Of a stretch of 64,000 nucleotides of DNA, positions 11,444-21,592 are shown piece after piece. This DNA is from Arcobacteraceae bacterium (GTDB lineage: Bacteria > Campylobacterota > Campylobacteria > Campylobacterales > Arcobacteraceae). Where the stretch lies: positions 124,001 to 188,000 of the forward strand of contig JAONGR010000001.1 in assembly GCA_028375605.1 (NCBI GenBank), read 5' to 3'. The notes beneath the pieces were generated by a model, which searched no databases, had not been told where the DNA came from, and saw only the letters and a program-made list of their open reading frames with translations. A program made the position numbers and the translations under genes. Within the stretch, counting starts at the first letter, position 1, and every line of letters starts with the position of its first letter.

Positions 11444-13467
11444 TATAATTTATCACACATTTTTTTATAGAAGCTATCAGTATTCTTTAAATTCTGGCAT
11501 TTTTTTATAGTAGCTTTATATCTATTATTTTTCTTTTGAAATTCATAGATCTTTGCAATTTCATAATATATACGAGCTTTATCATCATTTGTAATATCCC
11601 GATCAATACTTTTTCCATCTTTAAGTCTTTTTATATTTAATGCATATTTTAAATAACCTAAAGAAGTTTCATAATCATCATCAAGTTTTGCATATTTGGC
11701 TAGTTCTATTTCAACAAAAGGAGAATAGATTCGAGCATTCATATCATTTTGTTTTTCATAAAGTTTATTTAAAATTGAGATAGCCTCTTCCTCTTCGTTT
11801 TCTTTTAATAGATATAAATAATATTCATAATAAAAGTCTATAATTAAAGGATTATTTTCATTGTTGATAACAAATTCTTGATTTGCTCTTGCGTAAGCAA
11901 AAAAGTTTTGCATACTTAAAGGATTGTTTTTCTGTGTATTAATAAGAAATCTATATAAAAATTCGTCTGATAATAATTTTGAGTCACTAAACATATCTAA
12001 TTTTTGAGAGAAACTTTGTGCATCTTCAAATTTATTTAATGCTATAGCAATTTTTTCCAAATAAAAATAAATTTCACTATTTTGTGCTTTTCCATAAGCA
12101 TTTTTAGCAATTATATATGCTCTTTCTTCTGGGAGATCAAGCATACAACTAAACATACTATGGATATTTTTCTTGTCTTGAATTAATAACAAAAGCACAT
12201 CATCTGAAACATCTTTGATAACATTATTTAATTGTTTACATTGTTTTGTTTCTAAATAAAATTGTACCATTCTTGAATTTACTATATTATAAATCTGTTC
12301 AATACTTTCATATCCAAATCTTCTTATAATCGAATGATAAATACTATTATATATTTTACGCATTCGTATAATTTGTTCATACTTTTCATCTTCTATTGCA
12401 TTTAAAAGTTCTTGCATCATTGCTTTATATTGCATAGATTCGTATGCACTATATTTGGCAGCAATCATTGCTGGTTCAAACTTACCCTCTCTCATAATAA
12501 TTTCATCAAGATACATTTTTGATCTAGTTAAATAAGGATTATTCCCCTTCATTTGAATAAGTTCTTCATAAATATTTTTAGCTAAGGGCAAATATTCTTT
12601 TTCAAATCCAGCTATCTCCATATACGTATTTGCTAATTTAAATTTAAAACTATCAATACTATCTGTTTCACTTGCATTTAAAATAAGTTTCTTAAGAATA
12701 TCAATAGCAAACTTTGGCATCTCTGACTTCACCAATTTGTCAACTTTTTTTAATGCCTTATAACTATCATTAGCATAGTAATCAATATTTTTATTTAGAA
12801 CTTTTTGAACAAGGGTAAATGCTTCTTCTCTTTGCTTATTAGCAATATAAGCATCATATAATTCATCTGCAATAATAGTTGCAACCTCAAGGCTAGTGGT
12901 ATTTACTAACTCTTTTCTTAATATTTTGATTGCTTTATTATAATTTCTACTATCCATATAAATTTGAGCATATGCAACTTTTCCATATACTTTTGATAAG
13001 GGATCATCAAAGCTATATTCAATAGCTTTAGCATAATATTCTGCTTCTTTTGGTTTGTTAACTCTCAGTTTAATTAATACCAATAATCGATATGCTTCTA
13101 GTAAATCATTTTGATTTATAGTTGAATTATTTATCGAAGTTTCTAATAATACATTTGCTTGGTCAGATTTATCACTTGTATTTAATTTATACAATATTTC
13201 ATTTTTAAGTAAAACTGCAGTTGACTCTAATATTTTAACTTTATTAGTATTTACAAATAGATTAATATTTTTTAAGGCAAGTTCTAATTGCCCCTCTTTA
13301 ACATATCTTCTAATCGTTTTAAGCTTATTACTTGCACCGACAATTTTCTCTTTCTGATCCTGTGAAATTTGTGTTAAATCTTCATTAATAAAACTATAAT
13401 AAAAATCTTTTTTAGCTTCACTTGTAGCTAAAAAAATTAAAAGTAAAAAAAATATTTTATTAATCAT
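11443..13467 (-). CDS. Secreted TPR-repeat protein in flagellar cluster (candidate motor scaffold, PflA/PflB-like)
   Basis: Signal peptide MINKIFFLLLIFLATSEA followed by alpha-helical TPR-like repeats; directly abuts fliI and flhB. Confidence 0.6.
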   Translation of the reverse strand: MINKIFFLLLIFLATSEAKKDFYYSFINEDLTQISQDQKEKIVGASNKLKTIRRYVKEGQLELALKNINLFVNTNKVKILESTAVLLKNEILYKLNTSDKSDQANVLLETSINNSTINQNDLLEAYRLLVLIKLRVNKPKEAEYYAKAIEYSFDDPLSKVYGKVAYAQIYMDSRNYNKAIKILRKELVNTTSLEVATIIADELYDAYIANKQREEAFTLVQKVLNKNIDYYANDSYKALKKVDKLVKSEMPKFAIDILKKLILNASETDSIDSFKFKLANTYMEIAGFEKEYLPLAKNIYEELIQMKGNNPYLTRSKMYLDEIIMREGKFEPAMIAAKYSAYESMQYKAMMQELLNAIEDEKYEQIIRMRKIYNSIYHSIIRRFGYESIEQIYNIVNSRMVQFYLETKQCKQLNNVIKDVSDDVLLLLIQDKKNIHSMFSCMLDLPEERAYIIAKNAYGKAQNSEIYFYLEKIAIALNKFEDAQSFSQKLDMFSDSKLLSDEFLYRFLINTQKNNPLSMQNFFAYARANQEFVINNENNPLIIDFYYEYYLYLLKENEEEEAISILNKLYEKQNDMNARIYSPFVEIELAKYAKLDDDYETSLGYLKYALNIKRLKDGKSIDRDITNDDKARIYYEIAKIYEFQKKNNRYKATIKKCQNLKNTDSFYKKMCDKL

Positions 13468-13481
13468 CTTTTATCTATCCT

Positions 13482-14528
13482 TTATTTATTATTTAGATTA
13501 TACACAAAAGTAAATATTTCTGCAATAGCTTTGTATAAACCTTCTGGAATCTCTTGTTCAACTTCAACTTGTTCATATAAAGCTCGAGCAAGTACAGGGT
13601 CTTCAACAATTGGAATTTTACTCTCTAACGCAATATCTTTAATTCTTAGTGCAAGGAAATTAATACCTTTAGCTAAAACAATTGGAGCTTCTGATTTATC
13701 TTTATCATATTTTAATGCAACAGCATAGTTTGTTGGATTTGTAATAACTACATCAGCATCTGGTACATCTGCCATCATTCTTTGCTTTGACATTTTCATC
13801 TGTATTTGACGAATCCTACCTTTTACAAGGGGATCACCCTCCATTTGTTTGTGTTCATCTTTAATCTCTTGTTTAGACATTTTTAATTGTTTAAAATAAT
13901 AATGTCTTGTAAAAAAGAAGTCAATTATTGCAAAAATGATTATGATAAATAAAATTGTTAACAAAAAATATAAAATAAGAATCATCATTGATTCTAAAGC
14001 GGCCTCTATTTCCTTATTCATCATAGCTAATATACTATCCCAAACTATTGCTAAAATTATTAGCATAATAATAAAGATCAAAATTAATTTGGCAGTCAGT
14101 TTTAAAGCCTCTAGAGCTTTTTTAGCACTAAAAATATTTTTAAATCCACTAAGGGGACTTATTTTCTCCAATTTAATTTTTAAAGGTGTAAATACAAAAC
14201 CAAATTGCATTACATTAAAAATAACTCCTAAAAACAATACTAAAAAAAATAAAGGTAACATTCCAATAAGCATTACTTTAATTATTGTACTTGTTATCTC
14301 GTAATAAATTTTGCCATTTAATTCTGACCCTATAAAAGAATAAATATATATTATAGTTTTCTCTATTTCTTGAAAAAAAGAACCTGCAAAAAAAAGTAGA
14401 TAGATTGAAGTAAAAAATAAAATCGCAGCTCCTGGAACTTCAGCAGATTTAGGGACATTCCCTTCTGCTTTAGAATCTTGAATTTTCTTACCAGTGGCCT
14501 CTTCGGTTTTTTCTTCTTCTTCTGCCAT
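13482..14528 (-). CDS. flhB: Flagellar biosynthesis protein FlhB
   Basis: EEKTEEATGKKIQDSKAEGNVPKS start; NPTNYAVALKYD autocleavage motif. Confidence 0.96.
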   Translation of the reverse strand: MAEEEEKTEEATGKKIQDSKAEGNVPKSAEVPGAAILFFTSIYLLFFAGSFFQEIEKTIIYIYSFIGSELNGKIYYEITSTIIKVMLIGMLPLFFLVLFLGVIFNVMQFGFVFTPLKIKLEKISPLSGFKNIFSAKKALEALKLTAKLILIFIIMLIILAIVWDSILAMMNKEIEAALESMMILILYFLLTILFIIIIFAIIDFFFTRHYYFKQLKMSKQEIKDEHKQMEGDPLVKGRIRQIQMKMSKQRMMADVPDADVVITNPTNYAVALKYDKDKSEAPIVLAKGINFLALRIKDIALESKIPIVEDPVLARALYEQVEVEQEIPEGLYKAIAEIFTFVYNLNNK

Positions 14529-14537
14529 AGTTACACT

Positions 14538-15293
14538 CTAATATTCAAATTTAGAAATAAAATAATTATTAAAACTATCAACAAAAATATCTAAACCAAA
14601 CATTAAAAATATGAAAATCAATGCAAATTTAATTTGAAAAGTAATAACAAAAGGTGAAAATGCCGGCATTGATTTTGTACCATATGCATAATAAACATCA
14701 AGTATAAATCCAACAAAAAACAAAGGAAAAGCAAAAGCAAAAGCAAAAGCAAACATACGATTAATTTCACTTGATGCATATGCAATACCATCATAAGAGA
14801 ATAAGTTAAATGTACCTAATGAGACTTGTCCAAAGCTATCAGCTAACATATACAAGGTAACCTCATACATACCAGATTCTAAATAGATCACTAAAATTAC
14901 CATATATAAAAATCTACTAACTATACCTTGTTGTGTACCTGTAGCAGGATCAAACATATTAGCCATTGATAATGCCGTAGCATAACCAATTAAATCTCCT
15001 ATAATTTGAATTGCAGAAAATATTATTTGCACTAAAAATGAAGCAACTAAGCCTAATGTAATTTCACTAATTAGTGCTAATAAAAATGTTTCTTCTGTAA
15101 TAGATGTACTTTCATAATCAATTAAAGGAAAAATAAAAATAGTTAAATAAAAAGAGATTGCAATACGAATAGTTGGATTAACAGTTTTATGACCAACAAT
15201 TGGCATAAAAGCCATAAAGCTTAATATACGAGCTAGTAGAAGTAAAAATGCAAATACTGTCTGTTGATCTAATAAAGATATTAACTCTTGCAA
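14538..15293 (-). CDS. fliR: Flagellar biosynthesis protein FliR
   Basis: Six-TM export protein, adjacent to flhB; FliR-like motifs (ALSMANMFDPATGTQQGIVSRFLYM). Confidence 0.92.
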   Translation of the reverse strand: MQELISLLDQQTVFAFLLLLARILSFMAFMPIVGHKTVNPTIRIAISFYLTIFIFPLIDYESTSITEETFLLALISEITLGLVASFLVQIIFSAIQIIGDLIGYATALSMANMFDPATGTQQGIVSRFLYMVILVIYLESGMYEVTLYMLADSFGQVSLGTFNLFSYDGIAYASSEINRMFAFAFAFAFPLFFVGFILDVYYAYGTKSMPAFSPFVITFQIKFALIFIFLMFGLDIFVDSFNNYFISKFEY

Positions 15294-15304
15294 TCGATTA
15301 CCTT

Positions 15305-17374
15305 TTACATATAATCGTTGTTTTCAATTATTTCTTGTTCTTCATTATTATTAGATTCTGCGTCTGCATTTTGATTATTATTTTGATTATTATGATCTTG
15401 ATTATTGTTACCATGAGTAAATTCATTATCTGAACTTTTACCTTCCATACTAAAGTTAATAGATACATTGGAGCTATCATTAAACTGTCGTTGTATTGCC
15501 GATTGTAATGCTACTTTATTTTCACTAAAAGCTTCCATTGTATTAGAGTTACTTAAATTCATACTAACACTTAAACTATTATCAACTTTATTCGCTTTCA
15601 TGATAATTGAAATTGATCCTAAGTTTGCAGGATTTAAATTTACTCTAAAGGCAGTTACAGGAGGTTTATAATTAAGATACATATTACGGGCAACATCATT
15701 CATAAAAGTACCCATTTTCTGTTGCGCACCGATAATCTTACTCTGAAAACTCGGAACTATTTCTTTTGGAACTACCATCTCAACTATTTCAATATTCTTT
15801 TTTGACTGATTATTTATTACATTATTAATATCTTTAGTTACAACTGAAGTTTGCTCTTTTATAATTAATTCGGATTCTATCTTCTGATTAATTAAGGCCT
15901 TATTTAAAGACTTATTATCAATCAATGTACTTGCATTTAATTCTAATGTTTTAGACTTGGAAATAGGCTTTTTACCTTTTTCTTCTTCATGCGATACTTT
16001 TGTATCTTTCAGATTTAAATCTAATTTTTCAGCACTCTGTTTAACTGAATCTATAGATTTTTTTTCTATTATATTATTCTTTGCGTCTTTCATTTGTTCT
16101 AAACTAGTTTTATCTTTTGTTACTTTTTGTGCAGTTAAAAACATAGCTGCTAGTAATGGTTTTTTTAAATTCTCATCAATATCTTCAGTATTTTCTACAA
16201 TTTTACTAAGAGATTCTAAATTTTCTTTTTTTAAGGTATTCACAATAATTATTTCCGAAGCTTTTTCTTTTATATTTACAACTGAATCTTCAATTACCAA
16301 AGTTTTATATTCTATTTTTGTCTCTAAGTCTTTTAGGTGATTATTTGAGGTGTTGTTTTTTTTATTGTTTATATCTTCTTTATTCAAAAGATCTTTAATA
16401 TCATCTACACTCATATCTATAACAGATAGATTTTTGTCAATTTCATTCTTAACTTCTATTGTATTCTCAGAATCTTTAGTTATATCCAATTCTGATTTAG
16501 CATCATTCAAACCAGGATTATCATTTAATGATAATTCTTTTTGTAGTGTATTAACACTCTCTTTTATGAGACTAACTTCTTTTTGTATTATAGAATCTTG
16601 ATTATTAGTTATTGTTTTGTTTTTCGAAATAACTTCTGATTCATTTTTAATTACTTTTATACTGTCACTAACAATCTCAAGCTTTTTATTAATCACACTT
16701 TGTAAATTATCTTTTCCAATAATATCCGTAATTTTGTTTTCTACAATTTTCTCTACAGTATTTTTTAATTCATTTGTACTTATTGGTTTATCTTGGTCGG
16801 TAGTTAATACATCTTTGGCTGCACTAACAACTATATCAACAAGTTTATCAACTAACTTTTGTATCGATTCATCAGAAGTATTATTACTAACATTTTTAGG
16901 ATCATTAACTTGACTTTTAATATCTTTTGCTTCATTTTCCTCAGAAGTTGAGATTTCATTTGTGTGAGTATTGTCAATTTTTATTTTTGGATCAATATTT
17001 GATTTTAACTCTTGATTTATATCTACTTTTTTACTGTCATTAACTTTAATTTTTGATTCATTAACAGTATTATTATTGATCTCTTTAATTACTGATTCTT
17101 TTGTATTTTGAATAGTTGTTTCGTTTAGTTTTATTTCTACTTTCGAATTTTTAAGAATCTCTTTTTCTCTATCCGTATTATTTATGTCTTTTTTTGTATT
17201 TTCTGATGTTACATCATTTAACGTTACAGCTTTTTTTGCATCATTCATCATAGAATCAAAAAGAGACGTTCTTTCTATTTTTTTCGTAGAATCTAATGAT
17301 TTTATGGACTTATCATTTGTTACTGTAGATTTACCTGTATTTTTGTCAAAATTTAATAATAGTTCTGCAGACAC
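15305..17374 (-). CDS. fliK: Flagellar hook-length control protein FliK-like
   Basis: Long N/K/I/S-rich low-complexity N-terminus, then FliK C-terminal-like block (VTAFRVNLNPANLGSISIIMKANKVDNSLSVSMNLSNSNTMEAFSENKVALQSAIQRQF). Confidence 0.75.
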   Translation of the reverse strand: MSAELLLNFDKNTGKSTVTNDKSIKSLDSTKKIERTSLFDSMMNDAKKAVTLNDVTSENTKKDINNTDREKEILKNSKVEIKLNETTIQNTKESVIKEINNNTVNESKIKVNDSKKVDINQELKSNIDPKIKIDNTHTNEISTSEENEAKDIKSQVNDPKNVSNNTSDESIQKLVDKLVDIVVSAAKDVLTTDQDKPISTNELKNTVEKIVENKITDIIGKDNLQSVINKKLEIVSDSIKVIKNESEVISKNKTITNNQDSIIQKEVSLIKESVNTLQKELSLNDNPGLNDAKSELDITKDSENTIEVKNEIDKNLSVIDMSVDDIKDLLNKEDINNKKNNTSNNHLKDLETKIEYKTLVIEDSVVNIKEKASEIIIVNTLKKENLESLSKIVENTEDIDENLKKPLLAAMFLTAQKVTKDKTSLEQMKDAKNNIIEKKSIDSVKQSAEKLDLNLKDTKVSHEEEKGKKPISKSKTLELNASTLIDNKSLNKALINQKIESELIIKEQTSVVTKDINNVINNQSKKNIEIVEMVVPKEIVPSFQSKIIGAQQKMGTFMNDVARNMYLNYKPPVTAFRVNLNPANLGSISIIMKANKVDNSLSVSMNLSNSNTMEAFSENKVALQSAIQRQFNDSSNVSINFSMEGKSSDNEFTHGNNNQDHNNQNNNQNADAESNNNEEQEIIENNDYM

Positions 17375-17384
17375 ATAAGATCCT

Positions 17385-17837
17385 TTACATTTTAATTATA
17401 TCAAGAGTTTTTGTATCCATCTCTTTTTGAGTTGTAAATGCTGACACATTTGCTTCATAAGAACGCATTGCTTCAATTAAATCTACCATTTCTATTACAG
17501 GATTTATATTAGGGTATGCAACATATCCTTCATTATTAGCATCGGGATGATCAGGTTCGTATTTTAAAATTGCTTCATCTTTAGAATCGATTATTTCTTT
17601 TACAGCAACACCACGTAACGATAAAGAATCCATTTTTTCAGATGATTTTTTAGGAGAATTATCTTTTGTGGAATTTAATAAAATTTCCTCAAATACGACA
17701 TTTTGTTTTTTATAAGGACCACCATCAGTTGTATGAGTAGTTTGAGCATTTGCGATATTTGAACTCACCATATTAATTCTTGTTCTTTGTGCTGACATAC
17801 CTGATGTAGCAATATTATATCCATCAAAAAAACTCAT
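17385..17837 (-). CDS. flgC: Flagellar basal-body rod protein FlgC
   Basis: FDGYNIATSGMSAQRTRINMVSSNIANAQTT; C-terminal VEMVDLIEAMRSYEANVSAFTTQKEM. Confidence 0.95.
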   Translation of the reverse strand: MSFFDGYNIATSGMSAQRTRINMVSSNIANAQTTHTTDGGPYKKQNVVFEEILLNSTKDNSPKKSSEKMDSLSLRGVAVKEIIDSKDEAILKYEPDHPDANNEGYVAYPNINPVIEMVDLIEAMRSYEANVSAFTTQKEMDTKTLDIIKM

Positions 17838-17855
17838 AAATTATCCTTTATTATT

Positions 17856-18179
17856 TTATACTTGCATTGCCATAACTTGTTTAAATGCACTAAGGGCTTT
17901 ATTTTTAACCTCTAATCCTAACTTTAAACTTAGTTCAGCTTCTTCAATTTTTTGTACAGCTTCTTGTAAATTTTCAACTTTTCCAGTAGCTATATCACTC
18001 ATTGCATCATAAGCTTTTACTTGAGTTTGGTTTACTTCTTCAATAGAATTTTTGAGTACATTTGAAAATGATTGACTATTTTCTTTATTTTGAGACATAT
18101 CTGTTTTTAATCCAATAGAATCCAATAAAGAAATTTTATTATTATTTCCAAAAGAGTTTGAAACTTCTGATAACTTCAT
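17856..18179 (-). CDS. fliE: Flagellar hook-basal body complex protein FliE
   Basis: 107 aa, FliE pattern (SFSNVLKNSIEEVNQTQVKAYDAMSDIATGKVENLQEAVQKIEEAELSLKLGLEVKNKALSAFKQVMAMQV). Confidence 0.92.
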   Translation of the reverse strand: MKLSEVSNSFGNNNKISLLDSIGLKTDMSQNKENSQSFSNVLKNSIEEVNQTQVKAYDAMSDIATGKVENLQEAVQKIEEAELSLKLGLEVKNKALSAFKQVMAMQV

Positions 18180-18196
18180 GCTATATCCTTTTAAAA

Positions 18197-18526
18197 TTAT
18201 TTATTACTATTTTTTCCACTTTGTATTGCAGCTTCTTGTATTGCTAAATCATTTACCAATGACTCTAAATTATCTGCATCTTTCTTAAAGGCAACACTGT
18301 TTTGTGTATTATCTAAATTTACTAATGAAATTGTCATTGACAACATAATATTTGCAACACCTTTAAAAAGTACAGTACTAATAACTATACCAAACATCAT
18401 CTCTAATGGTGTAAATATTGATGAATTTAAAACAAAAAAGATAAGTGAAGCAAAAAAAACTGTAGCAACATATGTATCAAATATTTTACTTTCAATCATA
18501 TGTTTTGAAAACTTTTCAATTATCAT
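18197..18526 (-). CDS. Small membrane protein in flagellar operon, function unknown
   Basis: 109 aa, two or three hydrophobic segments, closely spaced between fliE and flhG. Confidence 0.6.
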   Translation of the reverse strand: MIIEKFSKHMIESKIFDTYVATVFFASLIFFVLNSSIFTPLEMMFGIVISTVLFKGVANIMLSMTISLVNLDNTQNSVAFKKDADNLESLVNDLAIQEAAIQSGKNSNK

Positions 18527-18532
18527 TTTAAA

Positions 18533-19348
18533 TTACCTTAAACTTTTTAACAAATTTTTAACAACTAAATTTAATTCTACTGATGCGATATCTTGTTTTA
18601 ATTCTTTCGCAAATAACTTTCTTAATCTTCCAGTTGTCGAAATACTATTCATTTGACTTATATTACCCATATATTGTACCATAAATTTTTCATTTAGTTT
18701 GTTTTTTAATGCTAAATTCTTTAGTGATTTTGTTATTGCTGCACCAACATCGTATTTCGCAGTAAAATTAAAACATAACATCAGCTTTCTTTTTTTTAAA
18801 CTTACCATTTTCATTAAAGCATAAACATCCGTTAATGCGCTAGGATCAGTTGTTGTAATAGCTAAGATATTATCTGTCAATTCTATAAATTCTTGAACTT
18901 GTTCATTTAAACCTGCCCCTGTATCAATAAGTAAAATATCATATTTATTTAAAGAACGTATATCATCAACCAATCTTGAAAAATGCATACTATTATTAAT
19001 ATTACTATACTGATAACCGCTTTTACCAGCAACTAATGTAATATTATGGTAACTAGTAGTAAGTAAAATATCATCTAATTCACATTCACCTTCTAAATAG
19101 TCAAAAAATGTTTTTTTAGGTTTGAGGTTAAACATCACCTGTAGATTAGAAAGTCCAATATCTGCATCGAGAACAACAACTTTTTTCTTTTCTTTAGAAA
19201 GTAAATATGCCATATTAGAGGTTAAAGTTGATTTTCCAACTCCCCCTTTACCTGATGTTACCACAACTATTTTAGTTTTTGAAGTAGAGTGAAGAGTCTT
19301 TGTTAAGGATACAAGTTTATTCGCTTGTGTCGAGATTTTATCAAACAA
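18533..19348 (-). CDS. flhG: Flagellar number regulator FlhG (MinD/ParA-like ATPase)
   Basis: KIVVVTSGKGGVGKSTLTSNMAYLL deviant Walker A; DILLIDTGAGL; next to flhF. Confidence 0.92.
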   Translation of the reverse strand: MFDKISTQANKLVSLTKTLHSTSKTKIVVVTSGKGGVGKSTLTSNMAYLLSKEKKKVVVLDADIGLSNLQVMFNLKPKKTFFDYLEGECELDDILLTTSYHNITLVAGKSGYQYSNINNSMHFSRLVDDIRSLNKYDILLIDTGAGLNEQVQEFIELTDNILAITTTDPSALTDVYALMKMVSLKKRKLMLCFNFTAKYDVGAAITKSLKNLALKNKLNEKFMVQYMGNISQMNSISTTGRLRKLFAKELKQDIASVELNLVVKNLLKSLR

Positions 19349-19363
19349 TATATCTACTTACTA

Positions 19364-20506
19364 TTAAGATACTTGACGATTCATAAAACAATCAATCAAA
19401 TAATTACTATCAGCTTCATGCAAGTCATCTGGAACATTTTGACCTACAGATACATAACAAATAGATTTTTTAGTTTTATGAGCAAAAGAGATAAGATTTC
19501 CATAACTAATCGTTTCATCTAGTTTTGTAAAAATTAAATTATGTATATGCAAAGAAGAATAGCTATTATATATTTCATATAAATCAGTTGTTTTCACATT
19601 TGCGGGTAAAACTAACATTTTTTCAATAGGTGTTTCTGTCAAATGCTGTTGATATTGATTAATTAATTCAATTTTATCCATATCATATTGACTTCCACCA
19701 GCAGTATCAATTAAGATATAATGACAATCTTTTAATCTAGCAATAGCTTCACTTAACTCTTCTGGTCTTTTAACAACTTCCAACGGTAATCTCATTATAT
19801 TTGTATATGCTTTTAGTTGTTCTACGGCACCTACCCTAAATGAATCTAATGTAATAATTCCAACTCTATAATTTGTACCTAATTTATATGCATAACGAGC
19901 AGCTAATTTTGCAATAGTAGTAGTTTTTCCAACACCTGTAGGACCTACAAACATCATTATTTTTCTCTGATGTGTTCGTAAAGGTATTTCATGTTTAACT
20001 GCGATAATACGTCGTAATATTAATTTAAAAAAATTATTAATTTTAATTGGATTAGATTTCATAGAAACAGGCAATTGTTCTATAGTTTTTTTCATAATAC
20101 TATACGTCATTTCAGGATCAAATTCATTTTTCTCAAATAAATTATAAATATCAATAAATTCGGGAGGAATATTTAAATCATAAAGTTGACTTTTAGGTTC
20201 CCATAAAGTTTTTTGTACCTTTTCTAAGGACTCTTGCATATTCGTAATTTGATCTTTAAAATCATAAAATTGAACGTCAACTTGTTTATTTGATTTCGAG
20301 GGAGAAACTATTCTTTTTTTAGGAATCGATTTTTTTCTATCATTACCTTCTTCAATTGCAATAGTTATTTCATACATGTTTTCATCATGTGTATCTTCTG
20401 ATGATATTTTTTTTGTTGATATTACGACTGCATCAGATCCACATTCTTTCTGTGCATTCTGTAAAGCTTTAGTAGGTGTTTCACCTAAAAATGAGAGCAT
20501 TTTCAT
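19364..20506 (-). CDS. flhF: Flagellar biosynthesis SRP-type GTPase FlhF
   Basis: MMFVGPTGVGKTTTIAKLAARYA, ILIDTAGGSQYD, FTKLDETISYGNL. Confidence 0.94.
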   Translation of the reverse strand: MKMLSFLGETPTKALQNAQKECGSDAVVISTKKISSEDTHDENMYEITIAIEEGNDRKKSIPKKRIVSPSKSNKQVDVQFYDFKDQITNMQESLEKVQKTLWEPKSQLYDLNIPPEFIDIYNLFEKNEFDPEMTYSIMKKTIEQLPVSMKSNPIKINNFFKLILRRIIAVKHEIPLRTHQRKIMMFVGPTGVGKTTTIAKLAARYAYKLGTNYRVGIITLDSFRVGAVEQLKAYTNIMRLPLEVVKRPEELSEAIARLKDCHYILIDTAGGSQYDMDKIELINQYQQHLTETPIEKMLVLPANVKTTDLYEIYNSYSSLHIHNLIFTKLDETISYGNLISFAHKTKKSICYVSVGQNVPDDLHEADSNYLIDCFMNRQVS

Positions 20507-20908
20507 CTACTGTTTTCTTCCATCTGTATAGATTTTTTCTATTGTACCATCAAGGTTCTTAATTTTTATATAACTTTTTGTTTCTCTAATTAATTCTGCT
20601 TCTTTTTCAATTTCTAAATTTCCAAACCTAAAATTAACTTTATTCATTTCCCTAATGTATACATCTTTTGCACACAAAGGTTTATTTTTACCAATATAAT
20701 GTGTAGTGAAATATTTATTCTTCTTAAGGGTTTTAATATCTAGATATTTTTTACAAGGGTTTTTACCTGTAATCTGAATTAATCTAACATCTTGACTATA
20801 TATCTTATTTTTAAAATTAATAGATTTATTTGTAAAAGGTATAACCTGTACCTCTTTAGCATTTACAATAGTAACAAAAAAAACTATTAATAATATCTTT
20901 TTAATCAC
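20507..20908 (-). CDS. Secreted small protein, possibly FlgA/SAF-like
   Basis: Signal peptide MIKKILLIVFFVTIVNAKE; C-terminal NLEIEKEAELIRETKSYIKIKNLDGTIEKIYTDGR resembles the C-terminal part of FlgA-type proteins (weak). Confidence 0.4.
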   Translation of the reverse strand: MIKKILLIVFFVTIVNAKEVQVIPFTNKSINFKNKIYSQDVRLIQITGKNPCKKYLDIKTLKKNKYFTTHYIGKNKPLCAKDVYIREMNKVNFRFGNLEIEKEAELIRETKSYIKIKNLDGTIEKIYTDGRKQ

Positions 20909-21285
20909 TATGCCATCACCTCTACTAGTGAACCGCCATTTTTCTCTGTAATTTCATTTATGATATCTTTATACATCTCTTTAACTGGTAATACAATTGA
21001 AGCTAATTTTCCATTTAACTCATATAGTTCTCGAAGCCCTTTTTCCAATTCATCTACACTAGATTTATAAACAGAAATATCCTTACCTTCTTTGTATTCT
21101 TTAGATAAATCTTCATTTAGCTTTTTCTTTAATTCGCCTAGTTTCTCCATTAATACTAATTTAATATCATTTCGAGTCACTAAACTTTCATGATTCGCTT
21201 TTTTTACATCATCAATATCTAATAAGATTGATTTTTTTAATTCTTCTGTAATACTTTGTAATTCTAAAACTGTAATATCAATCAT
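20908..21285 (-). CDS. FlgN-like flagellar chaperone (helical)
   Basis: 125 aa all-helical coiled-coil protein between flgJ and flhF; FlgN assignment rests on size and position. Confidence 0.4.
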   Translation of the reverse strand: MIDITVLELQSITEELKKSILLDIDDVKKANHESLVTRNDIKLVLMEKLGELKKKLNEDLSKEYKEGKDISVYKSSVDELEKGLRELYELNGKLASIVLPVKEMYKDIINEITEKNGGSLVEVMA

Positions 21286-21578
21286 GATTTTTTCTCACTT
21301 AAAAATTTATATAGCATATCGCTAATACCTAAAGAACCTGATGATTCTTGCGATAATGCATCGGTATACATCCCTTTAATAATATCAGAACCACTACCTT
21401 CACCTGCAATTGAAGATGATTTTAACGAAGCTTCTAAGATTTGATTCATAAAAAATGATTCAAAATCATTAGCGACTGAACGTAAAGCATCATCATTTTT
21501 TAAATCTTTTGAAGATACACCCTCTAATGAATTAGGCTTTAAAGTTTTTATATCTAATATCTGATTACTAATTTCCAT
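21282..21578 (-). CDS. flgJ: Flagellar rod-binding protein FlgJ (N-terminal domain only)
   Basis: VANDFESFFMNQILEASLKS...GSDIIKGMYTDALSQ rod-binding motif; no muramidase domain. Confidence 0.85.
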   Translation of the reverse strand: MEISNQILDIKTLKPNSLEGVSSKDLKNDDALRSVANDFESFFMNQILEASLKSSSIAGEGSGSDIIKGMYTDALSQESSGSLGISDMLYKFLSEKKS

Positions 21579-21592
21579 TTTAAAATCCTCTT

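Noticed and set aside
13936-14304. Plus-strand ORF (122 aa) opposite flhB
   Set aside because: Fully antisense to a strongly conserved flhB; I/K-rich composition typical of shadow ORFs in AT-rich DNA.
15957-17378. Several plus-strand ORFs (15957..16340, 16350..16601, 16617..16913, 17184..17378)
   Set aside because: All antisense to the low-complexity FliK-like gene; F/S/L-rich translations are the reverse complement of K/N/D-rich coding sequence.
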